From the NCBI RefSeq assembly GCF_000227135.1, contig NC_018237.1, forward strand, positions 251,618-315,617: DNA of 64,000 bases, read 5' to 3'. The DNA is from Leishmania donovani. Taxonomy: Eukaryota > Euglenozoa > Kinetoplastea > Trypanosomatida > Trypanosomatidae. The position numbers and the translations under genes are program-made. Below the pieces are notes generated by a model. The model was not told where the DNA came from and did not search any database. It saw only the letters and a program-made list of their open reading frames with translations. Positions within the stretch are counted from its first letter, which is position 1. Every line of letters begins with the position of its first letter. Shown in pieces: positions 31,485 to 41,999 of this stretch.

Positions 31485-32098
31485 CGTGGGGGAAAAGTAC
31501 TGCAACACAGGATCCGCGTGCTGCGTCCTGCCCAAGCTCCTTTTTAGCTCTCTGCAGTCAGCCCATGCATGCACACGCGTACGCAGCTCGAGAGCAGAGC
31601 ATTAGCGGTTGAAAAGGAAGCAAACAAAGAATTGGGGAGTCTGGAAGATCGCTTTACAATACACACGCGCAGAAGAGGGAAAAATAAAAAGCGAGAAGAG
31701 AGGGAGAGAGATGCGCCACAGAGTGCCACGTCTACATCTACCTCATGGCACAACGATAGCGCGCTTGCATCCCCCGCGTATGCCCGACGAAACCGGCACG
31801 GGTTCTTGTGTGTGTGTGTGTGTGTGTGTGTCACATGAACACTGCATAGTATCATGGAGCTGCGCAGCGTGCAGCATTTCTCTCTCGTGGTTTGAAGCGG
31901 TGCGTGGAGACGCTACTGCTCTACCAGCACCGCACACGGCGAGTGCAGCAGGCATGATGAGCATGAGAACACCAAAGAGAAGAACAAGAAAACACGTGCG
32001 GCCCTGCGCGCTTGTGCCAGGGACCAAGTAAGGCGCTGCTCGAAATGGCGCAGCCACTCTAGGAGGCGAGATGAGCCCCCTAACGTCGTCATCCATGA
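31485..32098. other. Intergenic region with TG microsatellite
   Basis: A TG run lies at about 31807-31831. The plus strand is otherwise purine-rich, and no gene is seen. Confidence 0.6.
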
Positions 32099-33214
32099 TC
32101 AAGGTGATGCCACCTGCACAATGAGCTTCTTGTGGTTCACGTTCCCAGTCGCTGAGCGGTCAAGCGCCTTGGCGGCTTCGGCAAACGGCAGGACCTCCAC
32201 GTCCAGGCGAAAGGCACCGCTCTGGTAGAGCTTCGCCACTTGGTCGCCAATGTATCGCAGCTGTGGCCGCGTCAGCGGATGGCCATGTAAACCGTTCAGG
32301 AAGACGTAGTGCACCGACAGCTGACGACGGAATAGCACATTGCTGTTGGGAATCAGAACGCCAGACAGCAGGCAGACGGCGCCGCCAAAACGAAGAGCGT
32401 CAGTGAAACTCTCCGCATCCTGCGTGTTGGTTACGGCGAGGTAGTAATCCACCCCATATCCCTCTGTAGCGTCCAGAATCTGATCGATCATCTCGATGCC
32501 GTCGTGGTAGTTCAGCACCTGATCTGCGCCGATGCTGCGCACATAGTCTGCGTTGCTCGGAGAGCACGATGCAAATACGTAGAGCCCCATGTGGTGCGCC
32601 AGCTGCACAGCGCAGCTGCCCACTGCCCCAGATGCACCATCGACGAAGATGCTGCGGCCCGGCTCGATGCGCAGCTTGTCGAAGAGGGCAACGTATGCTG
32701 TCCATGTGGCGCACGGAATGGCCGCGGCTTCCTCATACGAGAACGGCCTCGCCCCATCAGCCGGGATGGGCACCGCTACGGACTCCTCCATCACGGCGTA
32801 CTCGCACAGGGAGCCGCCGTGCGCGTTCGTCAGGCTCGAGTGGAACATGACCCGATCCCCAGCCTTCAGCCCCGTCACCTTTCCGCCGACACTCTCCACT
32901 TCACCGGCGCCGTCGACGCCGACCACATACGGGTATGGGTAGTTCGGCGGCTTGTGGTGCATCCCTTTGAACCCCTTGAGAGCGCTGCCTGCAACGCCAG
33001 GGCCAGAGCCGGAGGCGGGGAACATGACTCGCTTCCAGTCAACTGGGTTGATGCTGGCTGCGTACACTCTTACGCGGATCTGTGTAGGGCCCGGCGCCGG
33101 CACCGTCACATCTGACAGCCTCACCGCGTCTGTCGACCACTGCAAGGCTGGCTTCTCCACAGACCAGCCCTTGCACTTCACCGGTGCCACTTGTTTGCCC
33201 GCCTGCCCGCTCAT
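32099..33214 (-). CDS. Zinc-free MDR oxidoreductase (quinone oxidoreductase-like)
   Basis: The 371-residue protein belongs to the medium-chain dehydrogenase/reductase superfamily. An N-terminal GroES-like domain carries INPVDWKR and GVDGAGEVESVG. An NADPH-binding Rossmann domain follows with GASGAVGSCAVQLA. The zinc-ligand Cys/His set of alcohol dehydrogenases is absent, as in quinone oxidoreductases. NADPH-dependent reduction of quinones or enones is the family activity, and the substrate here is unknown. A pyrimidine tract (33246-33260, minus strand) with an AG at 33237-33238 precedes the ATG at 33214, which favours this start over the frame opening at 33277. It lies next to a second MDR gene of similar layout and is probably an old tandem duplicate. 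Confidence 0.9.
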   Translation of the reverse strand: MSGQAGKQVAPVKCKGWSVEKPALQWSTDAVRLSDVTVPAPGPTQIRVRVYAASINPVDWKRVMFPASGSGPGVAGSALKGFKGMHHKPPNYPYPYVVGVDGAGEVESVGGKVTGLKAGDRVMFHSSLTNAHGGSLCEYAVMEESVAVPIPADGARPFSYEEAAAIPCATWTAYVALFDKLRIEPGRSIFVDGASGAVGSCAVQLAHHMGLYVFASCSPSNADYVRSIGADQVLNYHDGIEMIDQILDATEGYGVDYYLAVTNTQDAESFTDALRFGGAVCLLSGVLIPNSNVLFRRQLSVHYVFLNGLHGHPLTRPQLRYIGDQVAKLYQSGAFRLDVEVLPFAEAAKALDRSATGNVNHKKLIVQVASP

Positions 33215-34018
33215 CCTGTGATGGTATTGCCGTTTGCTTTTTTTTGGGGGGGAGGAAGGAGTTGTGGTGAGCTGCACTGTCGCTTGTGTGTGCGTGTGTT
33301 TTCATTCACCAGATAGCGGCCATGAATGTGATGCGGTGACGGCCGTGGTGACAAGAGCTTGAGAAGCCACGCACACAAAAGAGGCGCTGTATGCACACGG
33401 TTTGCTTGCTCTCTCGCTTGACCACCTCACTTCGGACTACAAGTGGCAAGAGGGAGAGAGAGAGGAGTCGATGTGTGCGTGCTCATACAGACACCGAGGG
33501 CGGCAATGAGTAGGATGGGTGGCCTACAAGTGCTTGAGTGAAGGGTGCTCCTTTCATCGCCTTCTCAGTGTAGGGTCCGCCCAGAACCGCTTGCGTGGGA
33601 TGGCGGTCGGCCTCCCTCTCTCAGCACCATCACCACCGCCAGAATATATATATATATACTTCCGATACGCAGCCATCCAAACGAGGCCGGGCTCCCCCCC
33701 CCCCCAACAACAGACGGCGTTGTCACAACGGCAAATCGAGATGGTGCCCACGACATTTGCTGTGCGTAGAGATGGTAGTGCAACACGACAACACAGAAGT
33801 CAAGAAAGGGTCAGAAGTACGCCGCAGCGAGTATAGTGCTCGCTTACTCCCCACACACACAAACACACCACACCCCCGCACTCACAGCAAGATGAAAGAA
33901 GGAGAGACACACGCGGTACTGGCGCGCACTCTCACAGACGTGCCGCCCTATCTGCCACAGGCCCGACCCTGCGCTTTTGAGTCGCAGCGAGGAGGTAAAA
34001 TGAGATGAGGTCGTAATA
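33215..34018. other. Intergenic region between the two MDR genes
   Basis: It includes an AT run at about 33643-33659 and a C run at about 33695-33705. It holds the 3' untranslated region of the upstream MDR gene and the splice signals of the downstream one. No gene is seen. Confidence 0.6.
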
Positions 34019-35455
34019 CTACCCCGCTTCCCTTGATGCCGCATCAGAGGCTGCCGCGGCTGCTGCTGCGCCGGCGGCCTTTTGTGTCTCCTCTAGCTGA
34101 TATTGACGCTGAGCCTTTTCGTACAACTGAACATGTCGGCGGCGCAGGCGCTCTTCTTTGTCCTCGTTCGTGTGAAAGTTGGTCAGCACGATCTTGCCGC
34201 GCCCGTGGCCTAATGCCACCACGTCCAGCGCATCCGCTGCTTGAACAAAGGGCACCTGCTCCGCATTCACGCTAAAGGCACCTTGAATGTAGAGCTGCAT
34301 GACCAATTCACCCAAAGGCTGCAGCTGCGTCCGTGCCAGCGGGTCTTGATGCTGCATGCCAAGGCACACATAGTGCACCGACAGTTGTCGGCGAAACACC
34401 ATGTCACTTCTCGGGGAGAGCAAACCCGTCAAGACGCAGAGCGCGCCGCCGAATCGCACCGTCTCGGAGTGCGCCTCTGCCATAGACGCACCAGCGCACT
34501 CGAGCAGGTAGTCCACCCCGTAGTTGTCTGTGTACGTCAGAATCTCCTTCACGACATCCGCGCGAGTATAGTCGACGACGTAGTCCGCGCCGAGGCTTTG
34601 GACATAGCGCATGTTCGGCGTCGAGCAGCTTGCAATCACATAAAGCCCAAAGTAGTGAGCCAGTTGCACCGCGGCTGAGCCGACGCCGCCTGAGGCGCCG
34701 CTAATGAAGATGGCGCGCTGCGTCTCTATCCTCAACTTGTCGAAAAGCGCGATATACGCTGTGGCGGCAGCGGCCGGCAACGACGCCGCCTCTACAAAGT
34801 CGATGAGGCGGCCGGGCACTAGTCCATCGGTAGAGGGTGGTGGTGCGCATACCACCTCCGGCAGCTTCCACAGAACGTCACTATCCACCACGGCATACTG
34901 GCAAAAGGTGCCGCCGCTTCCCTGCGTGAAATCAGCCAAGAAGGCAACACGGTCACCCACTCGGATGTCCCTGGCGTTGGCAGAGGCCGGTGCCCCTGCA
35001 GAGCCGTCTCTCTCGCCGCTTGAGGCGGCAGCCCACCCGACACTCTCCACAACACCAGCGCCCTCGATGCCGACCACGTACGGGAACTTAAACGGGGGTC
35101 TCGGGTGACGGCTCGCGCAGCGGCTTTTGCCGCTGGTGCCAACTTCAGGGAAGCTGGTCAGCACAGCGGTACGGTGGGCATCAACGGGGTTGACGCCGGC
35201 AGCGTAGATTTTCACGCGCACCTGGCACGGCTGCGGGACCGGGACCTCAATTTCAGACGAGTACACCACATTTCGCCGCGACCACGAGCGGTTGCCGTGT
35301 GGTGCTATCCATCCAGCGCACAAAATCGGCTTTCCAGATGTCTCAGAAAAGTCCAGGTTCGAAGGCTTTAGAGATGGAACAGGGACAGCAGGGAGGACGT
35401 AGAAGGGCGGAGGCACTGGCGCCGAACTTATGTTCGACGAGTTCTTGTGCCCCAT
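34019..35455 (-). CDS. Second MDR oxidoreductase with N- and C-terminal extensions, 478 aa
   Basis: The core is colinear with the neighbouring gene at 32099-33214: GVNPVDAHRT, GIEGAGVVESVG, SGASGGVGSAAVQLA, FRRQLSVHYV and a final KIVLTNF-like strand. It differs by an N-terminal Ser/Pro-rich extension of about 60 residues, an insertion near residue 150 rich in Ser, Gly and Ala, and a charged C-terminal tail of about 45 residues (LRRRHVQLYEKAQRQYQLEE) ending in Ala repeats. Zinc ligands are absent. The start at 35455 follows a CACATAG acceptor, although the frame continues open to 35629. The shared order of motifs and adjacency support tandem duplication followed by divergence. The substrate is unknown. 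Confidence 0.88.
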   Translation of the reverse strand: MGHKNSSNISSAPVPPPFYVLPAVPVPSLKPSNLDFSETSGKPILCAGWIAPHGNRSWSRRNVVYSSEIEVPVPQPCQVRVKIYAAGVNPVDAHRTAVLTSFPEVGTSGKSRCASRHPRPPFKFPYVVGIEGAGVVESVGWAAASSGERDGSAGAPASANARDIRVGDRVAFLADFTQGSGGTFCQYAVVDSDVLWKLPEVVCAPPPSTDGLVPGRLIDFVEAASLPAAAATAYIALFDKLRIETQRAIFISGASGGVGSAAVQLAHYFGLYVIASCSTPNMRYVQSLGADYVVDYTRADVVKEILTYTDNYGVDYLLECAGASMAEAHSETVRFGGALCVLTGLLSPRSDMVFRRQLSVHYVCLGMQHQDPLARTQLQPLGELVMQLYIQGAFSVNAEQVPFVQAADALDVVALGHGRGKIVLTNFHTNEDKEERLRRRHVQLYEKAQRQYQLEETQKAAGAAAAAAASDAASREAG

Positions 35456-36437
35456 GATGTGCCGCGGATCACCGTGGTACGCCCGTCTATGTGGGCACAG
35501 ACAGTTGTGCGGTAATAAAAGAATAAATGCGAAGGTGGCAGCGTCCGCAAGGAGACGCGAGACTGCCGTGGGAAAAGACGAAGGGGGACACGGAGGGGGG
35601 GGGGGGTAGCACAGTGCCAAACCGGACAAAAATAAAGCGAAATCGATCTGTTTCAGCGCCTGTTGCTTCTGTGCGTTTCGTTTCTGTTTTTGTGATGTTT
35701 TTCCTCGTTCTCCTTTGATGGGTTTCGTTGCTTCTTCTGCTGGCGTGTGCGGAAGGATGAGGGACGCAGCAATTCAATGAAGCAAAACAAACAGGAACGC
35801 AAACCGAGGGACAAAAGGAAAAGGGTGAGCCGTCTGGCCCTCAGAGAAAGAAAAAGAAAAAGAATCACCCTGTGCGTTGTGTGGAAGTGTGTGCGGTGTT
35901 GAGGTTTGAAGCATGGCAGCAAAAAGAGAGAGGAGAGAGAGCACTGAAGCAGGAACGGGACGGGATCGATGCGCAGCGAAGATCTAAAGAAGTGCAGCGT
36001 TTCTGCTCTCCGCATCAGCAGTGCAGTGCGACAACCCGTTCCAGGGGAGAGAAGCATCGCCTCACCGTGGAAACACGACGGTGCACCTCTGAAAGAGAGC
36101 TGTTGTGCATCGTTGCAGCGGCGAGAGAAACGGTTTTCGACCGTACGCAACATGCGCGCTTCCAAGTGCGCACATGTGTGAATCTTTTCGCCCTTTTGGA
36201 TGTGTTTAGAGCTTCTTCTATGAGCAAATACACGGCAGGAAAAGCACAACGTCGACGACGGCAGTCCTCCACACAGGACGCCAGGAGACCGTATCATCAG
36301 GACTGTTCAAAGCATGACCTGGCAAAGACAATAATGCCGCTCGGCTTGTCCATCAGCCATTGGGCATTTCACGCAAGAGTGGCTCACATACGCCGGCTAC
36401 GTTGTGGCCGCCGGCACACGTCACTTCTCTTCTTCAC
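35456..36437. other. Intergenic region, purine-rich plus strand
   Basis: It contains a G run at about 35596-35607 and short A/G runs near 35845-35865. It holds the splice region of the second MDR gene and the 3' untranslated region of the CAF-1 gene. No gene is seen. Confidence 0.6.
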
Positions 36438-38750
36438 TCAATCGCTGGTAGCAGTGGTGGCGCTGTCGTTTTGATCCTCCGCCTGTTCTTCCTCGCGCGG
36501 CCGCTTCGCCATGTTGAAGGAGGCCGAAGCGCTTTCTTTCGGCGAAAGCTTCGTGAGAGTAATCTGCGTTGTCTTAGCGAGCCAAGTCTCCACCTTCGCC
36601 TCGCCCGAACTATGCGGCGACGGCTTTGGGTGTCCCGCCTCTTCGACAGTCTCCGACGGTGTCACAGGCGCTGACGCAGTCCTATCGCCCACTTCGCTTG
36701 CCTTGGCAAAAGCGTCATCAGCGATCTCAGCAGCACGTTCAACAGTGGTCTCCGCGACGTCATCGATATCGGTGCCATCATCCGCATCCTCGTTTTCGTC
36801 GCTGTTTCTGCCCTCCCCGTCGCCTGTCACGACACCTGTGCCTCCGTCTCCCGGTGACTTCGGCTTCTTCGAGGAGGAAACGCGTGCAAAGAGTCGCTCA
36901 TCAGTCGGAGACCATGGCTCACCCCGCAGAACGAGCGAACGGTGACGGCGCTCGTAAAAGCGCCTGATGGTACGCTCAATCTCAGCCCTTGCGACCCCGA
37001 CGCAGAGCTGCTGCTGCTTGAAGGCAGCGAGTATCATCTTTGTCGAGACTTTGCTGTTTGATGCAACGATGGTGTGCAGCGCCTTGAGCTCCGTGTCTGT
37101 CATTTCGCGTCGGTTCTTCAGCGCGGCCTCCATCAAGGCGCGCTGCCGCTTTGCCTCCATCTCCTCTGCGCTCAGGCCCTCGTCTTCACTTGCGGGGATG
37201 CCGGCACTCCCGCTAGTGAACGCGTTCAGCTCCTTCTCCAAGAGCTGAGAGAAGTACGCCGCATTCAGAGGGGCAAAGCGCTCCAGCTCGTCAAAGCCTC
37301 GAAGTGGGTGTTCATCGGTAGGAATGCCGACAAACGGTCCACTGTAGGACGGCACAAGCTTGCTCTTGTTGCGCAGCCGATGCAGGCGACGCTGTCGCGC
37401 CTCCATAATCTTGCGCTGGGTGTCGCAGTCGGAGTCGGAGTCGTCGATGAACTCTAAGTCGCTGCTGTCGAGAGAGTCCAACGCGGTGTCCTTGTCCGAG
37501 TCGCTCGAAGAGGAGGCGGCGATATCCTCATCGCCCTCCATAACGTCCCAGTCATCGCCCGAGTCGTACTCGTAATCGATGTTCGACAAGCGAGGAATGC
37601 CGCACCGCAGCGGAAACCGGCCCATCTGCAGCAGCTCCGCTTCGTTCAAGTTACCCTCCTGCAGATGGTTGTAGGTGCCGAAGTAGGGCGGGCGAGACTG
37701 GCACGGATCGTACCCGATGGCGAAGAAACCAACAAACACAACCTCGTTGTCAAAAGACGCGTATGGGTCGGAAACGGCCGCGTGGAAAGCGCAGCCGCAC
37801 TGACGCAGGAGGTCGCGCACTGGCACCTCCTGCGCGTTGGAAGCCTCAATCATGGCGTTGAAGTCGCGCACACACACCTTCGCCTTCGAAGGCGCGCCTC
37901 CATCGCAGTACATGGGCGGGTGCAGCAGAGAGGACTCTTCGTCCACCATGTGACTCTTGCTCTTCCCTGGGTCTCGCCGCGCGCCGCCGTTCATCGCGTG
38001 AGAGGAGAGATTCACCACCGAGGTCTCCTCATTGCGCGAAATTTTGTCCTCCGGCCTCCTCCAAAACTGCAGTGCAGCAGGAGCAACGCGCTTGTCTTGG
38101 ACAAAGGGAGAGAATAGCCTGTTTTTGTTGCTCTCCGCCTTGACAGTGCTGCTCAGGAAACCGAAAAGAGTGAGGCTGTTCGGGGCCTCCTTCGGCACTT
38201 TAAGAGCCGCCTTCTCTGCCTCGCGCGCTTTGTTTCTCGCTTCCCTCTCCGCCTCCCTCTCTGCCTTTCGTGCGTCGCGCTCCGTGTCCTTCAAGATGCG
38301 ACGACTCTCCTTTTCCTCATCGCAGATGACTTTACGCGCGTCAAGCTCTGACTTAATTAAGGCCGCGTCCTCTTCCTTCATCCTCCGACGCGCCTCCTTC
38401 TCCGCCTCCCGCTCAGCCCTACGGTCATCGCGAGCTTTTTTTTTCTTCTCAGGTGAGAGTAAGTGTCCAAAGGAAGCAAGTGGCATGTCGTTCTCCTCCT
38501 CCGCCGTACCGCTCGCCCCCTCTGCCCATGACTCGGTAAGAAGCTCGGTGATTTGTCCTCCATTTTCCGCCAGCTGCTGCGGTTCAGGCTCTGGAGAGCT
38601 GCGGCAAGCCTCTGAGCTGCTGCTTGCAGGCACGTGGCTATTGCTCGGCTGCTGTGGTGCCGCGTTGCTTTTGAGGCTTTGCAGCAGAGCCAGCGCCTCG
38701 TCGATACGGCTTGGGTCTATGTTTTTCAGCAATTCGGTGATCGCGTCCAT
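36438..38750 (-). CDS. CAF1A: Chromatin assembly factor 1 large subunit (CAF-1A/p150-like)
   Basis: CAF-1 deposits H3-H4 onto newly replicated DNA in the nucleus. The 770-residue protein has a long Lys/Glu/Arg-rich helical segment (about residues 110-205, matching the KER region). It is followed by the CAF-1 p150 core, in which FVGFFAIGYDPCQSRPPYFG leads to the hallmark acidic motif IDYEYDSGDDWDVMEGDED (about residues 388-406). Ser/Asp-rich acidic stretches and a C-terminal helical domain with a short charged tail follow. I did not find a clear PIP box. The frame is open to 38888, but the ATG at 38750 starts a well-formed helix (MDAITELLKNID), while the upstream residues look like leader. Codon use is noticeably less GC-biased than in genes further left. 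Confidence 0.88.
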   Translation of the reverse strand: MDAITELLKNIDPSRIDEALALLQSLKSNAAPQQPSNSHVPASSSSEACRSSPEPEPQQLAENGGQITELLTESWAEGASGTAEEENDMPLASFGHLLSPEKKKKARDDRRAEREAEKEARRRMKEEDAALIKSELDARKVICDEEKESRRILKDTERDARKAEREAEREARNKAREAEKAALKVPKEAPNSLTLFGFLSSTVKAESNKNRLFSPFVQDKRVAPAALQFWRRPEDKISRNEETSVVNLSSHAMNGGARRDPGKSKSHMVDEESSLLHPPMYCDGGAPSKAKVCVRDFNAMIEASNAQEVPVRDLLRQCGCAFHAAVSDPYASFDNEVVFVGFFAIGYDPCQSRPPYFGTYNHLQEGNLNEAELLQMGRFPLRCGIPRLSNIDYEYDSGDDWDVMEGDEDIAASSSSDSDKDTALDSLDSSDLEFIDDSDSDCDTQRKIMEARQRRLHRLRNKSKLVPSYSGPFVGIPTDEHPLRGFDELERFAPLNAAYFSQLLEKELNAFTSGSAGIPASEDEGLSAEEMEAKRQRALMEAALKNRREMTDTELKALHTIVASNSKVSTKMILAAFKQQQLCVGVARAEIERTIRRFYERRHRSLVLRGEPWSPTDERLFARVSSSKKPKSPGDGGTGVVTGDGEGRNSDENEDADDGTDIDDVAETTVERAAEIADDAFAKASEVGDRTASAPVTPSETVEEAGHPKPSPHSSGEAKVETWLAKTTQITLTKLSPKESASASFNMAKRPREEEQAEDQNDSATTATSD

Positions 38751-39107
38751 TAGTGCGACTACTCTTCTGAAGAGTGCAATAGAATCAATCGTAAAACAAG
38801 TAGACCAGCAAAGGGCAGAGATAAAAAGAGAACGATGTCCAGGTAGAGTGTCTAGAAGATAAACATTGGGAGTCGAGGGGTGGAGCACACCATGAGATTA
38901 TCGTGGTAGATTGTAGCGCCCGCACGACACGTTCTCATCGAAGGGTCGCAATTCACCACGATCACGATTCAGCTGACTCAACCAAAGAATCAAAGCGAAA
39001 TGTCCCTCCGCACCGAGCGCGCTTTTTAAATGTGTTTCCAGATTTCAGGAGTATGGTGAATGAAAAGAAAAGGCAGTAACACCCTTGATAATCGAGAGTC
39101 GAGATAA
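38751..39107. other. Short intergenic region, AT-richer than average
   Basis: This gap of about 360 bases between the CAF-1 and EF-hand-like genes is clearly AT-richer than the intergenic DNA left of 36 kb. No gene is seen. Confidence 0.6.
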
Positions 39108-39911
39108 CTATTGTGCATGAATGAAGCAGTTCAAAAAAGCGTCTTCCCTTACCACATCATCGTTTACATCCTTGACAAGAAAGTAGAAGTCCTGTAACTC
39201 TTTTTCCGTCAGAGCTTTCGTGGCGACCTCCTCGGTTTGCGCTCTTACCAAAAGCTCCTCCAGCTGCTCCACGGCAACGCACCGGATATTTGTCCCGTCC
39301 GCAGTCATAACCATCTGCTTCCCAGTCACTTCCCAGATTTTATCAAAACAGGATCGAATGTCAGCTTCTGTAGAGCTGTATACCACCGAAGAGACACGAT
39401 CCGGGAATCTGGGATGGGGGCAGGTGAGCACTTGAGGGTCGTATGCCAATACGTGGGTGTGGAGCAGCTCCACCAAGAGAGTGCGCAGCTTTTCACGGTC
39501 GGCAAATGTGCCAGGCCGCTGCACCTGCTGCATCTGGTTGGCCGCGCTGTTTTCCTGTGATACGTGTTGAGAATTCTGCGCAATCATCGCCTTTATTTGA
39601 TCAATCTGGTCATCAGTCAAGCAAAGACCCAGAGACCGAAAGATACTTGGTACTTTGATAAACGAAATCGGCCTTTCGCGATGAGCATCCAGCTGCGACG
39701 GCAAGGCGTCAACGGTATTGGCCATGATCGCGCTATCAGCTGCCTTCCCATAGGTATCAAGGACTTTCCTGCGCACCACCTTAGGGATGTATAGTGTTTC
39801 ATCCAGCTGCTGGCGATACGCACCGTCCGGGTCGGGGACAATCTTTGCCGGCTTCTTACCACCCTTCTTCTTCCCCCTACCCTTCTGGGAAGGCTTGGCC
39901 AAAGACGGCAT
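39108..39911 (-). CDS. Small EF-hand-like (calmodulin-fold) protein, 267 aa
   Basis: The first 25 residues are very basic with repeated Lys/Gly (GRGKKKGGKKP). The remainder resembles a degenerate calmodulin-like protein. A helix pattern FRSLGLCLTDDQIDQIKAMI corresponds to the start of an EF-hand pair, and a C-terminal segment near DVNDDVVREDAFL resembles a decayed calcium loop. No loop has the full set of acidic ligands, so calcium binding is doubtful. Axonemal EF-hand proteins of the dynein regulatory complex have similar patterns, but this assignment is tentative. GC content and codon bias are lower than elsewhere in the cluster. Confidence 0.8.
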   Translation of the reverse strand: MPSLAKPSQKGRGKKKGGKKPAKIVPDPDGAYRQQLDETLYIPKVVRRKVLDTYGKAADSAIMANTVDALPSQLDAHRERPISFIKVPSIFRSLGLCLTDDQIDQIKAMIAQNSQHVSQENSAANQMQQVQRPGTFADREKLRTLLVELLHTHVLAYDPQVLTCPHPRFPDRVSSVVYSSTEADIRSCFDKIWEVTGKQMVMTADGTNIRCVAVEQLEELLVRAQTEEVATKALTEKELQDFYFLVKDVNDDVVREDAFLNCFIHAQ

Positions 39912-40211
39912 TTTGTGCTGCCAGAGGTGAAGAGCTCATAGATCCACGCGAAGTATCAAAAGTGTGAGATATAGTGAAGACAAATGAGAAAATTTCATGA
40001 AATCCATCACGCTTCAAAAGCGCTTTCAAGTGCTTGGCCTATCAAAGCGAGAGACCAGAGAAGAACGCCGCTCAGTACCCGTCACAACAATCGTCGACTT
40101 TCACCAGTCACCGTAATGCACCTTACATTTTTGTCACCATGGAACAGCTCACGTGGCCTGTAGCAATAAAATTACCGAAAAGGGAAAAACAATAACGATC
40201 GAAGAGAAGCC
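39912..40211. other. Intergenic region, AT-rich
   Basis: About 300 bases of comparatively AT-rich sequence between the EF-hand-like gene and the ADCK2-like gene. No gene is seen. Confidence 0.6.
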
Positions 40212-41999
40212 CTAGCCATGGGCCCTGTCCGATGCGAAGAGTTTCCGTAGCATATTCTCGCCCTTTTTCACCGCCATTTCGACGTACGTACCAGCCTTTT
40301 CTGGTTTCACAATATCTACTGAGTCCCGCAACAAAGCGGTGGTACCGTATGTGCTCTGGAGCTTGTTCGCCAGGAAGTAAAGCTCGCCGTCCTCGAGAAA
40401 TGCCATGAGATACGGTGCTGCCTCGGCAAAAATGTTGAAGTCCGGCAACAGCTTGCGACCCAGCCCCTCGCCCACAATCACCGAGAGAACGAGTGAAGCA
40501 AAGTTGCCGTCCAAAGGAATGTGGTTCTCGCGGACCGCGTCCATTACCTTTCCTAGGATACTGCCAATCTGGACCTTACTGAGTCGAAAGCCTGCCGTTC
40601 CAGGAGCGACCATGTCAAATACCTCCTTGATCTTTTTCTTGAACCTCTCCCGGTTTGCTGCGTCCTGTGAGTTTCTCATGGAGTGTGGCAGACGATCGAT
40701 CATTAGATCCGCCCCGAGCTCACCATCACCGCACGCGACAGCGGCAAAGAGCGAGATGAAGTTGTTGCGCTCGTCTTTGGAAAGAGTCGTGACAAGGCCA
40801 GTGTCGAGAACCACAACCTCAAATCGCAGCTTCCGCTTGCCGTCAGGGTAGTACTGCCGAAGGCCATCCGTCTTATTTGTGCGCAGAAGAATGTTACCGG
40901 GATGCAAATCTGAGTGGACAAAGTTGTCCTCAAAGAGCATCTTCAAAAACATGTGACAGCCCAGCTCTGCCACATCTTTATGCTCTTCACTGTACACCAC
41001 ATCTTGCAGCGGTTCACCCTCTTCAAATGTTTCAAAGAGCACGTCTTCCGTAGACAGAGATAGCAGCGGCGTGGGGAAAATAACACCGTTGAAGCTGCGG
41101 AAGTTGTACCGAAACTGCATCAGATTATCGCCTTCGACTAGTAGATCGAGTTGAGACTGGACCAGCGACGAGAACTCGTTGATGCTCGAATCCAAATTAA
41201 AGTATCGCAGCCCTGGAATAATCCTGTTGCCGACCCAAACAAAGAGACGCATGGCTGCCAGGTCAGCTGACACCTGCTCGCGTATGTAGGGATGCGTGAC
41301 CTTGAGAGCGAGCTCTGTTCCAGCTGGAATGCCATCAATGCTCTCGCGGAGCTTCGCTCGGTGTATTTGTGCAATGCTACCGCTCTTGATGGGGACCTTT
41401 TCGATCTCGGAGATGTAGCGAAGCGCGCTGTGCCCTTTGCAAGGCCCGTCGGTGAACTCGCTGCGGAGAAGTCTCTCAGTGTGTGACCACTTGTGTGGCT
41501 CGGTACTGTCATACAGCTTTTCCAGCGTCTTACACATTTGATCGGGGAAAAAGTCAGGGCGCGTCGCCATCCACTGACCAAGTTTGATGTAGCTCGGTCC
41601 CATTGACGAGAGGAATGCGAGAATCTTTTCATAAAATATGCGTTCAGGGCACAGCCGTAAGCTGTATGTGAGAAATCCGTACCACAGAACGGGAACACTA
41701 CCTACAAAAAGCAGTGCGATTCGGTACGCGACGTAGAAGAAAAACACCACTTTTGGCATAGATCGCACCTCCGGCAGCAAACCATTGCCCATCGATGTCC
41801 CCACAACGTAAGGTTTTGTTCTACGCACTGGCATGAGCACCCTCCTACACTGGTCTTCGCGTAGACGCTCAGGAAGAAAAAACTTCTTGTAGCAAACGTA
41901 CAAACCAAGGCTGCCGCACCCGGTGGCCACTGCCCCAAATATCCGCACCTGACGGCGACTAAGGGCCGTTGCCCTTCGTTGCAGCTCGGCGGCAGACAT
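40212..41999 (-). CDS. ABC1/ADCK family atypical kinase-like protein, ADCK2 type
   Basis: The 595-residue protein is a UbiB/ABC1/ADCK protein, a family of mitochondrial kinase-like proteins tied to coenzyme Q and lipid metabolism. The family KxGQ motif is KLGQ at residues 139-142. The SGSIAQ loop (206-211) replaces the canonical Ala-rich loop, as in ADCK2. The likely ATP-anchoring Lys is K233 in ALKV, the catalytic loop is HSDLHPGN (362-369), and the metal-binding motif is DTG (399-401) in place of DFG. Two hydrophobic segments (about residues 20-35 and 84-112) suggest membrane association. The ATG at 41999 is the first in the frame. It is the last confident gene before the unusual 42-48 kb block. 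Confidence 0.93.
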   Translation of the reverse strand: MSAAELQRRATALSRRQVRIFGAVATGCGSLGLYVCYKKFFLPERLREDQCRRVLMPVRRTKPYVVGTSMGNGLLPEVRSMPKVVFFFYVAYRIALLFVGSVPVLWYGFLTYSLRLCPERIFYEKILAFLSSMGPSYIKLGQWMATRPDFFPDQMCKTLEKLYDSTEPHKWSHTERLLRSEFTDGPCKGHSALRYISEIEKVPIKSGSIAQIHRAKLRESIDGIPAGTELALKVTHPYIREQVSADLAAMRLFVWVGNRIIPGLRYFNLDSSINEFSSLVQSQLDLLVEGDNLMQFRYNFRSFNGVIFPTPLLSLSTEDVLFETFEEGEPLQDVVYSEEHKDVAELGCHMFLKMLFEDNFVHSDLHPGNILLRTNKTDGLRQYYPDGKRKLRFEVVVLDTGLVTTLSKDERNNFISLFAAVACGDGELGADLMIDRLPHSMRNSQDAANRERFKKKIKEVFDMVAPGTAGFRLSKVQIGSILGKVMDAVRENHIPLDGNFASLVLSVIVGEGLGRKLLPDFNIFAEAAPYLMAFLEDGELYFLANKLQSTYGTTALLRDSVDIVKPEKAGTYVEMAVKKGENMLRKLFASDRAHG

